From: Larus michahellis
Taxonomy: Eukaryota; Chordata; Aves; Charadriiformes; Laridae
Length of the DNA: 64,000 bases
Direction: 5' to 3'
Assembly: GCF_964199755.1 (NCBI RefSeq)
Contig: NC_133897.1
Location: forward strand, 18,528,492-18,592,491
Shown: positions 36,750 through 51,170 of the stretch, piece by piece
How the letters are laid out: each line of letters begins with the position of its first letter
Position numbering within the stretch: position 1 is the stretch's first letter
Notes under the pieces: generated by a model
Databases searched by the model: none
Told to the model about the DNA's origin: nothing
What the model saw: only the letters and a program-made list of their open reading frames with translations
Translations under genes and position numbers: made by a program

Positions 36750-39029
36750 AATACAAAAGCATGATTTATATCATCCGCTGTGTTACCAGCCAGAAGGTGG
36801 CACGTGGGACTGCCTGGTTCGTGCCAGTAAATTGTTGTAAATCAGGGCAAGATCAGAACCTGCTCAGGTCCCTGTGGGGCAGGGATTGCTGGAAGGCTCC
36901 TCTGGTGAAGCTTGTTCTGTATTTCTTTGGGGATGTAAGGCAAAGGTCGTTGCTGTGCCCTCATCTTCGAAAAAAATGAAGTCTTGCATCCCAATCTCTG
37001 GAGGTCTCCCCCAGCGTCTCAGGTTTTCCACCCATCGCAGTGGCACTTCATGTTGTCCCAGTGCCTTTCTCATGGGTTATTCTGCCAGGGTCCGCCCTGC
37101 GGGCAGCATTGCTTTTTGGGATGGATGAAAATTGATGAAAAGTACTGGAGGACTTTGCACTAAAAGTAATACAGATTTAGATGTTGTACTTGGTTCCCCT
37201 TGGCTTTCCCGGCAGGCAGGTTTGGGTGCCCCTCGTCTTTGCATCCTCTCACGTTTGCAGCCTTCGCTCTTGCTTTCCTGGCCCGTTTCGTGTGATGGGG
37301 CCACAAGGGTTTCAGGAGGCTGTATGTTCTAGTGGGGGTAGGAGGACCTTGGTGCATGCAGGTTGTCAGGGGATGACCAAGGTGGGAGTGGGGACCCCGT
37401 AGATAAATGGGATCTCATGGGGAGCAAGAATAGCGCGTGCACAATGAGTAAGTTTCAAAATTAACTCTCTCTGTTCATTTAGCTGCCTTTTTCTTCAACA
37501 TACCAAATGCATTTGGTCCGCATTATGGGCGTATCGTCTGCCAAGTTTTATTTTTAAGTGAAAAGTTACTCAAGAACAGATGCATCAGCTCAGATATGTA
37601 AACTTCTGCTTTTCTGTACTTTTATACCATAACTTAAAAATGGACACAATGACTTTTTAAAAATTGTAATAAATTTGCTACTGGATTAAGCTCTTCTTGC
37701 CAGATTTAAAGTTGCACTGAAAAATATGGTCTTTAATGAGAAGGCTGAGACAGGCATGCTGTAACTGTGTGAGTTCACAAGCTGGGCTGGAATGACTAAA
37801 ACCCAGTATATTTGTCCTTAAAGTTCATAATTGACATTCCTGGAACTCGTCTTGACATCGTAGTTAAGTCAGTTCTTAAGTATCTTTGTTAACATTTTGA
37901 AGTGCTATGGCCTTTGCTGAGACCAGCAGCTCTCAGGGTATAGTTTTATTCTCTTTACGTTTCCAAAGCAGACAAGCAGTAGCCTGCTGATAGAAAGAAA
38001 AACATCATCTCCACACAACATATTATTTGGCATATCCTTCTTATATATGCATGCAGGTTCAGGAAAAAACAGGTAAAAATAGACTTTTTTCAGCTACAAT
38101 ATTACAGTCCCATTAATGATTTTCTGATGATGTTATAACATGCAGAAATTGAGCCCTTCATTAACAAAGCAGATATTTTTAAGTTATCATCCATTCATGA
38201 AATCTATTTACAAATACATGAAATTATCCAAATTATTTTTAGATAGGAAGAGATAAATAAGAATGTTTATTTTTTTATGTCTTTTCTCTGTAATTTAAAT
38301 ACCTGCGATGTCAGTTCTCAGTGCAGTCATGTAGCAAACCTGTATCTCTGTTCTCAAAAATAGCTGCAATCCATTTTGGTTAAGCAAAATACCAGGGTAT
38401 GTCTGACTGCACCACTCATACCTTCCTGAAAGCAGCAAGTGTATTTTTAAGTGAGATATCACCACTTACAGAGTGCCCTGCTGCAATTTTTTTGTTATGT
38501 GAAACAGCTAATTTTTAACACAAAAGGGTTGAAGCAGAATTGTGAAGTCCCTACTAGATGTTTTAGTTCTTATGTAGACATTTTGAGTAGTATTTCAAAA
38601 AGCACAGAGTGAGAAACTGGTGGACATTTTAGTTTTGAGAAACATTTGGCAAGGTTGCTGTGCTCCTAAGAGCAGGCAGTCGTTGGTGTTGAAGCAAAAT
38701 TCTTTATGGTGCTTCCCTGGAAAAGCAACTTTTTGTGAGTAGAAAGCTTACTCACTGCATCTGGTTCGTGTTCTGGGCCAGTTCCTGATTTCAGGTACAT
38801 CCGTGTGTCACAAGCAACTCCTCTTGCAGGGTGCCCAGGTCACTGTGGCCACGTGCGTCTCAACAGCCTGTGCCGAATTAACGGGGCAGGAACGCAGCGC
38901 CCAGTGACAAAAACAAGAAATTGCAGTTTAAAGTTTATAAGGAAAACGGGTTGTACAGTTTCCCATTTCGGTCATTAACATGCTTATAAACACGGGACCA
39001 TATGCTGCTCTAGCTTCAGGCAACTGGGA

Positions 39030-39310
39030 AATCCCGTGTAAAGATCGAGGACAGGCTGTACAACCGACTGGCGGCTGTGCTTTGTCCCCCTGCACGAGTA
39101 CTGCGAGCTCCTGGGGAGCAGCTTTAGTGCTGGGGTGGCAGCAGCAGACCCCGGTCCCGGGTCCCTCGTGGGTACGGTGCCCGCGCTGCTCCGTCCTGCT
39201 CCGGGAGCCGGGGAGCTGCTGCGTGAGGCAGGACAGACGGACGGACGGCACGGGAAGGACGGAGCAGCCGGGAGAGCGTGCAACCCTACTCGGGTACGTC
39301 CCATGTGTGA
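39030..39310. promoter_or_regulatory. Isolated small CpG island in MKX intron
   Basis: By eye there are about 25-28 CpG dinucleotides in about 280 bp of GC-rich sequence, in an otherwise CpG-poor AT-rich intron. It includes a short GACG tetranucleotide run near 39236-39248. The density meets the usual observed/expected idea of an island. It could be an alternative or noncoding promoter, an enhancer, or GC-biased drift. No gene is recognised on either strand. Confidence 0.45.
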
Positions 39311-39435
39311 GCGTTTCTGTCCTAAGACGATATGCTTATGTATATAACGGAACATAGGCGAATGTGTTCACTTAAGGCTGAAAATTTCAGTTCGGATGAA
39401 TCCTAGTGCAGGTATAATACATAAATATATATAAT

Positions 39436-39481
39436 TGGTCAAATATGTGTCTTAACCTTGGTCAAATATGTGTCTTAACCT
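39436..39481 (+). repeat. Perfect tandem duplication, 2 x 23 bp
   Basis: Copies at 39436-39458 and 39459-39481 are identical, each beginning TGGTCAAATATG and ending CTTAACCT. The lack of divergence points to a recent duplication. Confidence 0.95.
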
Positions 39482-42400
39482 GACCACGGAAAGGCTTGGT
39501 TCAGTGTTTTTGTTTAGTTAAAAGTCCATGTTGGAGAACAAGTTTTCATTAACTCCTTGGCATGCTGTCATTCACAGCAGGTTCTCTGTGTGACAGCAAT
39601 AACTAAAACCAGACTTGCCTATCTGTATTTGTTGTACAAACACACGCAGAAACAACAGTCCGACTGCAATGAGCACTCCAGAAATCTACAAGGAAAAGAT
39701 CCAATAACGTTTACAGTGAAGCTGGAAGTAAATCTAAAGCGGCAACGTCAGTCTTTGGTTTACGGATCACTAAAAAGCTGACTTTTTCTGTAATCACGCT
39801 GCAGTGCTCTGTGAGTACCCCATCGTCGATCACCTGCGGGAACAAAATGTTCTGCGTCGTTATAGCGCAAGGAAATGAAAAATCCCAACTTTCTGGGATA
39901 TCGCTGTCTGGTGAGCCGCATTTGGTGAGCGAAAGCAAAAGTTAAAATGAGAGAAAGAGGGATGAAATGGCAGAACAGGGAGTTTTCTAACTCCTCTGTA
40001 GGCAGATTTTCATTGATTTCACTTTATATGTTACTTAGCACAGTAGAAAAGCCAGAACAAATAAAAATAGTGAGGAAACTAAAGACTTGCAGGCCTGGAA
40101 AGGAGGGTGGCTTTTAAAGAAACCCTCCTGAATGACTGGCTGATTTTTGAAGATGTTTGATCTCTATTTTTAGACATTTATACTCAGGAGTGTGCTCTGT
40201 TTCTGATGTTTTCATTACTACTGCCTTTTTCTTTCCTCTCGCCTTCCTTTCTTTCTTTCATTTGGATCCTGCAAAGTTTGTGATTTATAAAGCACGATCC
40301 TGGGTCGTTTATTGCAGTACGCTGAGCACCTCTGATGAGACCCTCAGCACGCCGCGGGATCAGGCCCACATTCATATAGAGCACTTAAATGTAAGGGTAT
40401 AGCCATGCCCAGAAGTGCTATAGTGAGACACACGCGAGCTGCAGAACGGTGCTGTGATTTTGTGTGGTCCTTGCCAACTTTTCCTCACAATTCAACATTT
40501 TTAGAAATTAACATGTAATTTAAAAATGAGCTATAAAATTTAAAAGCATAATATGAACACAATGGAACCTGTTTTCAGAAACAGCTCGAGGGACCCGCAA
40601 AAACCGCTAGTACCAGCGACTTTTGCAAGTTTGATCTAAACGGTGCTGGAGACCTTGGGGATACTTTAAAATAAATGGTAACCTGGGAGAGCTGAAGGAG
40701 GTCCTTGTTGCAGATTCTAATGTCATCCAGAAGTGAAATGGAAAAGGGGGAATGTCAAGTACAGTATTAAATGCACACAGCAGCATAACTGCAATTGAAG
40801 GTTACACAGTTAAGATCATATTTCTGCAGGAATTTTATTATTACATGACCTGATTCGACAACACTGAAATAGCATGGAATTGAGAATTGAGGAGAGGATT
40901 GCGTTTAATTTGCTGTTCTGTTTTTTTTTTCTAAAGAAAGATTAAAAGGAAACGGCTTTACTGCAGGGACAGCGTCAGGTTTAATATACCAGATGTGATA
41001 GCCCAAACTTGAGAATTTTAAAGATCCTGCCCGCTCCCTGCTACTTAAGTTGGTTATTCACTTTTTGCATTTCTTTGCATTTAAACAGCAAAAATCAAAT
41101 AAGCTGGTTTTTAATTCCCTTTAGTTTCTCAGTATTTGATCTGTGCAGAGAACGGGTCAGGATTATTTCCACGTGAAAACAGTGCTTCATCAAAACTGAT
41201 TCCTTTTTTTGTGGAAAGGGAGCAGTCTCAACCTCTCTGAGGTGGGGGAACGGAGGAGGAGAGCGCTGGGTGGGCTGGGAGCATCGACGGGGCTGGGGGC
41301 AGAGCACCCTCTCAAAATCCTGGGCACCCAGGGGCTGGCAGTGGACAGGGGAGAGCTTTGCCTGGAGCCAGCCCCACCGGGAGGGAAGCGGCGTTCCTGG
41401 CAGTTTTAGCCTTTCTGAGCCATTTCTCTCCGCTCCCTGCTTTTAATGGTCAGTTTTGTGGGAAAAGAGAGTGCTTGTTTTCTCACAGGTGCTGGGTGCA
41501 AACACTGTGCATCCTTGTTTTATCTGTTTGTTTTCAGATGCAAATGGATGTGAATGTTTCGGGCGCTTTTTTTTTTGCCTTTTTTTTTAAACCAAAATAG
41601 TAAAGATTCTGGAGATTGGGCTATGTGCGAGTCAGATGTACTTGTTCATGGGTATAGCAGCATGTTCGTGGGTATAATTGCCACGGAGACCCCACGGAGC
41701 AGAGGAGGCGCGTGTGCACCTCTGCTGGTTTTGCTTCTGTTGATGTCATGGCAAATTTTCCACGTACTTCAGTAAAAACTAGCTTGAGCCAGTTGCTTGG
41801 CTGCAGAGGGTTTTATTCAAGTCAGCTTGCTTCAGGGCAGCACGTCTCGGGACTCCTGACAGCTTTATCATCGCAGAGAATGAGATGTTCTTGCATGAAT
41901 GATTTGAAATGGAAAAGATGACAACATCTGACCAAAAAAATCGGAGAGACCAAAAAAAAATCAGGGGATCAGCCATGTTTCCATGGCCACAGGTTGCTGC
42001 TGCCCGTGCCGGTACAGCAGCCCGCCTCTGTTTCTCCGAGACCATTAAAATTTCCCCAATGCAAATATTTGCAGCAGCAGCCAAAAAAGCAGCAGACCCC
42101 TGCGCTTGCCCAAGACCTTTCTCAGACACAGCAGGAAAAATGTATGGTGCTGTCACTGATTGCTAACAACTATATATTTTAATACTCCTCTTCAGAGTTA
42201 GCCAATGCTCCAGGCCTCAGCAAGGGCTGTTCCCTGGCAAGCCTCGGGCCTCATTCATTTAGCGAAGGTGTGTGTTCAAAGAGAAAGAAATATTTATCCC
42301 CATTTTTCCCATTGTTCAAAATGTCTTCAGAATTATGCTTGGTCTTAAAAACCTGGGGCCAGCCCAAATGCGAATGTTTCAGGAAATTATGTGGATGGAA

Positions 42401-45400
42401 AAGCACATGGTCATAAATCAGACTGTTTTCCAGCTTTAGCTGTAGACTGCATGGCTAGTAATGAATATAATAGGGAAATTAGTAAGAAAATTAGCAGTTA
42501 ATTTAAGGAGTATTTAAAGAGTGTGTGAAACTACAGCTTGGGAAAACTGATTTAGTGGAATGGATGTGATTCCTTCTCCCCTGCCACTGCCTGAGCAGGA
42601 TTTTCCCCGCTAGCCAAATTTCTGTGCAGATCTCTTACTGCAGAAATGCTGGGCTTCCATGCTGCCTTGCAGCGCATCAGCTGGCCTGGCTTTTGCACCG
42701 ATTCAGGGCATCCTCAGCCTTGCAAACACCATCATCCGGCTGCAGCCACTGCCGCCGTGAGCGGTCGTGTACCTTGCAAAGGGGAGCACGACTCAAACGA
42801 GAGAGACAGAGCGGGGTTCAGGGGGAGATAACGAGATGAGATAAAGGGGGAATGCACCAGCTGGAGTGGAGCAGCAGGAAGCCCTGGGCGCTGCAGCCAA
42901 GGACGGAGCGGTGCAGCATCGGTCAGGGGATGTAGGCCAATGAACATGAAAAATATGGCACGATTTTAAACAGAAAAGAGAAGAAGAGCGCTTGCAAAGA
43001 CAGAAACACAGAGACGTGTGCTGTCACCCCATCAGGAGTGGCTTTGAAATCACGCACTTAACTTTATATATCAGTGTTTGGAAAGTGCTTTTGAGTGCAA
43101 AGCCATGGCTGGAGGCAGATCACCCCAGTGCTGGGCTGCGAGCAAGGCTTGCTCAGGCTCTGACGCCAAAATGTGCCTGTTCTGCTCCTCAAGGCTCACG
43201 TGGGTCTCCAGCTGGCTCTGCCCCTGCACCGAGACATCTGCCCGTAGCACCTGCATGGAGAAGAAAGAGAAATTACGGGGACAAAAACCTTCCTTTTTGC
43301 CCAGTGAATTACTTTTACATATGAAAAGTAATCTATCATCTCCTTCATGAGTAACCGCTGTCTTCAGTGGCACTTATTAGCACAGTAATCTCTGTGCAGT
43401 GCAGCAGTGTGCCCAGGAGGGGACGGGGCGCAGGTGGGACAGGGTGGTGGCAGGAAGGGGGACGAGGGCTGGGCTTTTCATATTCTGGGGCAGTAAATTT
43501 AAAGGAATGGCGAGCCCATAAAAGTTTCACTTCTTTCTGGAAAAACATCTGAATTGAAACTTCATACCTGGCGTGGGGTTCCTGCGTGTCCCAGCCTCCT
43601 TCCGCTGCTGGGGAGAAATAACGCGACTTTGGGTAACATCCTTGTAGCGTGGACCGTCCCCCGCGCAGTGTTACAGTGCTGCTGTTCATGTTGCTGTAGT
43701 TAAGGCTGTATCTGTGTTTCCATTAGAACCCTTTTAATCTGCAAATTTATGACCCAGCTGTAAAAATTCAGTCCAGACTGAAACTTGGCATGGGCAGCGT
43801 TCGTTCTCCCATCTGTGGAAGGGATTTAAGCAGGTACATCCCAGTAATAACCCTCTGAGTTAGGCTTGTAAATTTGGAGCATGATGACTGCTGAATAAAA
43901 CTGAGAGCTTCTCAGTAGTCCTGGAGTTTCAAATATTTTACACCCGTGGTGAGACTAGTGGAAAGCAGTTTGTTTGCATTCAGTCATATAGCTGTAAATA
44001 AAGAAAATGTTTTGGGTTTTTCTGTGTTTGCTTACATGCACAAGCATATGCCTTTTCCTTACCATGGCAGTATTTTGATGTGGGTGGCAAACACACGAAT
44101 CTCTGCAGGGTCTTACTCCAAAGCAGGGTTTGATCACTCCCAGGTGTAGCATAAGAAATTGTATTCACGCTGGTGCAAACAGTAGAATTTATCTATTGAT
44201 TGTAATAGAAAAAAATTGGGAAATAAAAAGACCAGATTGTTTTCTTTTGAGTGGGATTTTTGATTGGATTCTTCTTAAAATATCTTCAAAACTGATTCAG
44301 CATTGAACTGCGAAATTAGCTTTATTCACCGTTACTTCCTCCCATTTTAATTTTCTAAAAAGCTACACACCGACCGTCCCTTACCAGATAGACTAGTGAT
44401 CTTATCTGATCCAGCAAATCCTATTTCCCTTTGCAGGTTTGTGGTTTTTGAAAGTCATTCTGTAACTTAAAAAAACTCCTTTATGTGTTTAACTGAAATT
44501 TTTTAGGTCATTTGTCCATAATGTGAATACCAGAAACATAATGATGAAAGCAGTTTAGCGAGACCAGACTTCTGATCTTCCATGTGTATTCACAGAGAAG
44601 CTTTTGGGAGGGTTTTGGCACAATTTGAGAAGTGGATTGAAGGGATCTCTACGTGGGCTAATGTTGAGCTGCGGATGACTTTATACCCGTCCACTCGGAA
44701 AACTTCTTGACTGTATTCGGAAAATGCAGGGAACCTATGGGTATTGTTTGTGAATGAGAGTTTTGCCATCCTGATGGAGGAAGGGGAGCGCTCATAAAAA
44801 CACCGGATCCAGAAAAACGTCCCTCATCTTCATCTGTAGAGTTAAATTTATAATTATCCAAAACCAGAAAAGCAGAGTTGGATTCAGTTTTATTTAATCC
44901 ACTTCACCACAAACTTAAAAATTTGGGTATGAGATACAAGGGGTAGACGTGGAAATTATCAGTGATCACTAAAGACCATTTGAGGTCTTTTATGCCGTAT
45001 GGCATTAAATTGGCATCAGATAGCCACTTCAGATCTATTAAAGGAGAAATATGTCCTAACAGTCAAAGCACGCAGAAGGCTTGTATAATATAAGTGAGTT
45101 TTATGTGAGCTACAAAAAAAAAGGAGCAGGAGTTTAAAGCAGGAAAGTAAGTTGGAGAAGTAAACTGCATTGTAGAAAATCTGGAAAAAGTAAAAACAAT
45201 TCAAACAGAAAGAGATCAGATAAACAGCTAGAGCTGGAACAGCTGAAAAGAAACACACAAAAATAGGTAAAGCAAAATTCCAATGAGCCATGAAATGTGT
45301 TTTCCTTAATTTTTCACAGTGGCCTTGAAACCTGATGTTGGAGACTCTATCTCAGTTCTTTCACTGATGGCCAGAAGTTGAGGTTAGGATGACCAGATCG

Positions 45401-45820
45401 TTTGGTATGGCACTGACATTTCAAGTTAACAGGGATTGCCAAGACTCTCAGTTATGACACTAAAATATACCGCTATTTCTAGGGCCAATTTTCAGTCCCT
45501 CCCTCATGCCTCCACATTGATTTAGGCAACAGATGCGTGAAAAGCAAAGCAACATTCAAAATAATCCCTTAGCTGAAGCTGGGGGAAGGCTGGCTAGTGG
45601 TCTGTAGCCAAAATTCCTTAAATGTTACAATGTTTTACATTTCTAAATGTAAAAACTTTCTTTCCAATGTGAGGTACCAGCCAAATGTCTTAGTTACGGT
45701 ATCTCAGAGTAAAAACTGGCATGTGGCCTTGTGGTCATTTGTGGGTATTGACAGATTTACACCATCGAAGATCAAGTTAAATGTTGTCGGTTTCTCCATC
45801 TCCCCTTTACTTCGTCAGGC

Positions 45821-45841
45821 TTTTTTTTTTTTTTTTTTTTT
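45821..45841 (+). repeat. T21 homopolymer
   Basis: An uninterrupted run of 21 T's. It could be the tail of a minus-strand retroposed sequence, but no retrocopy body is recognised next to it. Confidence 0.9.
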
Positions 45842-48800
45842 CTCTCAGTTACTATTTGTCAACTTAAATCCAGTTTGCTGGAAAAATGAAGGCACTTCAC
45901 GACCTGGCTCTTCAGGAGCGAATTGCCTCAAATTCTTTCTGCTAGCCAAGGTATTTTGTAATGCATTGCAAAACAGCAGCAGGATTGCTCTGCTTGCACT
46001 AGATGTACTTTGTGGGCTAGACACTGTGGGCAGTTTTAATGAGATCTTAGTGTGCTGGAGAATTTGTCTCGCCCGTTGACTTCACGGAGACTTTCATCCC
46101 AGGTCCCTGCTCTACTAATTGCTATTCCCACCCCAAGGAGTGGATTCTGGCTTTGCCCCGTTATGGGCTAAGCCGTGGGGAGCCTGGACCAGCGGAGCTG
46201 GTATGCAAATTCCACGGTCTGCTCCTGGCTGTTTGTGACAGCTTTGCCCAGGAGGGGTGGTGGGTTGCCCGTTCCACAGACACGCTAAAATTCATGGTCC
46301 TGCCTTTCTCCCTCTCGTGTTGTTTCGCTGGTGTTGCTGTTGGTTACTGCATTGCTAATTCATTTCCCCTGGATCCTCTTCAAATAGGGGCTTCCTCCAG
46401 AAGGCAACGGCCTCTGTTCCTTTATCAGGGAAAGCGCTGGGTGGCTGTAGCACTGTTTGCGCCAGCAGCGAAAGCAGTAAGAGCCCAGTATAACCTGTGA
46501 GACTAATGGCAGCTGGGGCAAGCTAATGGTGCTGGGCAAAGCTGGGGCCCTTCCCTCTCCGCAATATCCCTAATTATTGAATCTCAGTAGTACTGGATGT
46601 TGAGAGACACTTTTTGGGGAGAACCCAAAAAAGCTGTCCTGCTCCAGCCAGCTCCAGAGACTGTAGTGGTGTTTGTAAACCATACAGTCTTTCATACACA
46701 CACACATATATTTCCTCAGTGCTCGATTACGATGATATCTGTGGAATTCAGGCCTGCTGCTTTTTGCTGTACTTGCTCCTCCAGCTGAGAGCAGTGCAGT
46801 AGTTCACCGTGGCAGTGAACTTTGCAAAGACAGAGGAAAAGAGGCTCCTGACTGTGTATTCCACAGATGATGAGATCTCTCCCTTTCAAATCCTGTACCG
46901 CACTGAGGTGCTTACTCCAGCTTGCCCCGCAAAGCCCAAAATCCATATTCATGAAGGTCAGCAGAGAAGACGGAGCTGACCTGCAGGTATTAATCCCTGT
47001 GATCCTTTGTTTTATGGAAAGGCTTTTTTTTTGCTGGCTAAACCGAAGTAAAGAAATGCTTGTTTAAACATTCTAAATTAATAAAAATGGCAGGCGTCTT
47101 TGTAAGCCTGTTTAACTTTTGGTACTGTCTCGCAGTATTTCTGCTGCTGTTTGCATTCCTTGTCTAATGAGGCTGTGAGTGATAATAATTTCTCCTGGCT
47201 ACAAGTGCACATAAGCATTAATTTGTGTTTGTTACATTTGCTGTGGATCTATATAGAGAAGACATCATTAATATTTCTTATTCCTCTCTACCTCATTCAA
47301 GTCCCAGGTTCATACCGCTGGTTCTCTGTCTTCTTATTTCAAAGGGGCCTAATAATTACATCTGATGTCCGTCTCAAAGTGCCTTTAGCTTCACCTGATA
47401 ATCGATGGACAGGCACTCAGATGTTTTCAAACCAAGCCTTTGGAAGTGCTTTATGTTTGACAAAGCAGAAATCCAGTGTGCCAAGATCTGCTCTGGTTTT
47501 TGAGTGTTTTGGCCCCAAAGCACGCTACATGGTTTAACACACAATGTTCATGTATTTGCAAAACTTTCCAAACTTAATTTGGTGAACTCCAGCTGCTTTC
47601 AGTGGGATCTTTGCTCGCAGATCAAAGACTGTGACCCTCGGAGAATGTAAGTGCTCATATTTGGGTACTGCTCTTCCTTCATTCCTTGCACAAAATAGGA
47701 AAAATAAAGGCTGTGTTCAGCCCCATGGTACTGCTGCCCTTGCTGAGGTTTGAGGAGCTCTTGTCATCTCTCTGCGGGTGTCGTGGTTGCTCAGAGACAC
47801 CCGTTCCCTGCCCAGAGCAGCAGCAACACCCACCCCGATGTGAGCCCACCAAACCCCTCTTCTACCTTATGGCCTTACCTTCTTTCTACCCCACCCCAAC
47901 AGCATCCAGGCAGCAACTCCATGTTCCCCCAGGACCAAAAATCCTTTAACGGGCAGTGTGGGACATGGCTCTGCTGGGGCAAACTCTGCTTGAGTTGCTG
48001 GCCCCTGCCCACCCTTACCCATGGAGGGGCCGTGTACCACCACACACCACCTCCTGTGTACGAAAAACCATCCCGCAGCCCCGGCTGGGAATGGGAGGTC
48101 TCGGTAAAAAGCCAGGTCTGGGTGAGCTGGGCGAAGGGCAGCAGAGGAGGGTCGGAGCAAGGTGTGTCTGAAGGGGGTAGTGGGGAGAGGTGGGTTTGCA
48201 CTGCCCCTCGGGCTTATCCGGTGACAGGGCTCACCTTCGTCCTTGGCGAGCTCTGCTCCGTCCGAGGATTTTGCTCCCTTGGCCCCTGTGTATCTTTACA
48301 GCTGGATTATGGGTTTAGGAAAGTCAAATGCCCTGAGACCACAGATACAGGGTAACTGTTTATAGAGGAGAGGAGGAGGGCAAAAATCAACAAATTCCTG
48401 TGATATATTGTATGTCATCTGTACGTGACACTCCAAGACCTTCAAATGCTTAAACTAAAGACCTAAATATAATTTAGTTAGTAAAAATATACCTTAGTTA
48501 TAATAAAATGATAATAGTGGAACTTGGCAACAGAGCAGCTAATAAATACTACGCTTTTGAAATGTGCCTGGGATCCAAGTACATACTCTTTTACTGTGTA
48601 GTTAAAGCATGTGGCAGGACATGCTAGACCAAGATTTTCTTTTTGTCTTTCCAGTGGAAAACTAAAGTTCTTTGTTTAAGTGAAGCCCGTTGGGAATTTT
48701 TCTTAAGTAAAACAAGGAGCTAAAGAATTCCATTCCCTTTTGCCAACTTTTTTCCTCCTTCAAGCCAAATTATCGATTAATGGGGCATTAAATATCAAAT

Positions 48801-51170
48801 ACTGCCTAGTTATATTCATACCCTTTTTTATTTAAGCTCCTTCAATGCTTTCTTATTGGTGCTTCAAACACAGCTGAATTAAAAGATGAGATACTTTATT
48901 GGGAAAAGACTACCCCTTCTAAACCTTTTTTGCCTTATAAAGGTCAGTAATCTGAAAGTCACTAAATTTGCATACTTAACCCTATTTCTGGTTTTTTGAA
49001 AGAAAAAATTATCCGTACTCCTTTAAGATCTTCTTCTTCCCGAGCTTCATTCTTTGCCTTCTTCATTAGCTGTCTCCATTTCGGTACCCTATCGTTTTGC
49101 CAGCAGAGCAGCCAAGTGAATGCTTGACCATATTTTTGTCTGGCTCTAGCGGAACCGTGATCTGACAATAGAATACTTTTCTCTGGGTTTTCCTTCTTTC
49201 CCCGGGGAACCATACTTCAAGGGCAACCTGCTTGTCCAGCATATGAACATGTGGAAAATCCACTGCTATGCACTAATGATTTTCAGATGGGCAATTGTTG
49301 CTGAAAATCATCCCAAGAGCAGCAGCTTCTCCATTGTAGCACCTAACCACTTTGGGATCGCATTGCTCGTAGCTGATCTGGAATAAACCCTTTGCATTTA
49401 TGTGTAAGGTGGTGACATGTGCTGCATCACACATGTAGTAGCAAAATTCAGGGGGAAAGGAGGTAAAAGTTACAGTTGTGGTTCTTTTTTGGCCATTGCA
49501 ACGCGCATCAAAATCTGACACTTATTTTAGCTTGAAAACATAAATGTAGGAAAAAGTCGAGCTATGCCAAAGATCCACGACAGCAAGGCAGAAGCACCCT
49601 AAATATTGTCCACAAATTAATCGCTTTCAAACTTTTGTTTTAAATATTTACAAGGAGACTTATCACATGCTGTGAGAGAGAAGAACGGGTTTTAAATTTT
49701 GAATAATTTCTATTACCGTTCTTCTCAGAACTGCATTCTTTTTAAACAACTTTCGCTTTTAATCTGTAATTAAAGCCAAAGTTTTCTTTAAATTTTAAAA
49801 GCTTGTCCTTGGACTAAAATAACATGGAACATTTTTAAACATTGATCCAAGCTGCTGTAGATACATTTTATTTCAACCACAGAGCCTGCAGTTGGATTCC
49901 TGGCTTTGCCAGATCGGCTACGACTTGGGAGTGTGGCAGTAATGACTCTGGAGTCCTGGATGCTGCGCTACCAGCGAGGAGGGTTGTTTTTCTGGAGTTG
50001 TTCCTCCCTTTGGGCCTTATTCATGAATGACTTAATCTCTGCGTATGATCAAATGTCGTGCAAGTTACTGTGCACAGAAAAAAATCAAGGAATGCTGCTC
50101 TTCCCCGCGTTCCTTACATGGAATTGCTGCGCCTGCCCAGCAAGCAGTTGGAGAGCGGTAAGGGTGGGAAGCGAGCAGCAGCAAAAACACACATAAAAAA
50201 CCACCAGAAGCAATATAAAAAGAGGGAGACGAAGAAAACAGAGAAAACTCTGAAGGACTGGATGTGCAAGTTGGATTGGGCCGTGCGTAGACAGCTCTAG
50301 CTTGCCCAGGCAGCACCAGCTGGAGGGGGGAGCCGGGCTTTTGACTGGGGGGTGTTACAGGGGCAATACATTCACCGTGAAAAACAAAAGTGTTCCCCGG
50401 TATTTTCTCTGGAGCGTTGGCCATAAAGCTGATTTCTAGTGCATGTTTCTATTAGCTAGTTTTGTCTTGGAAAGCAAGCGTTTGCTGTTTTGATGGGCAG
50501 ATCTCAAGAAGTTCAGGGAATCAGTGCTTCTTAGTCTTTTTATCCTCTTGACCTAATTGCTTGTGTGGTGTTATTCTGTCCTTTCACAGGATGTTAAACC
50601 ACTTCAATTGAAGCCAAGACAGAGATTTTCATTAGTTGTGATATTAATTACATGATGCATGCCATACAGGGAACTTTTCTTGTGATGTTTTGATATTTTC
50701 TTAGAGATCCAGCAGAATACGGGGGATGAAGCGGCACATGACTGTCTCCACAGTTTTACAGACCTCTTCCTAATTCTTTTAAGTTCCAGCAAAATTTTAG
50801 CTTATGTTAGGTGCTGTTCTCAGTTACAAGTGAAGAAAGGACTCATATTATCTGGGTTGTTTTTCTCATCACCAACACCCTGCGGCCTCTGCAAGAAATT
50901 CTGTCTGTCTCTCCGTGCCCTGGTGTGGGGACGGATTGCTATAGCAGGACTCCCACGCCAAACAGAGACTGGTGGCAAATGGGGAATAACTTGATTCAGG
51001 TGCTGAACTCCTCCAGCTGTCAATGGAAGCTACACTTGTTTGTCCAGGCCAGTGACTGGAATAGTCATTTACCTCTTTTTGAGACACTTTCCATCCCTTC
51101 AGTACCGACAATGGACTTAAAAGATGTACCTTGCCTTTCAGGCAGGTTATGGCTGGAGTAGCATTTTAGC

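Noticed and set aside
47750..48355. 201-codon + strand open frame in a GC-richer part of the intron
   Set aside because: No domain; competing frames on the minus strand over the same bases; no splice or promoter context.
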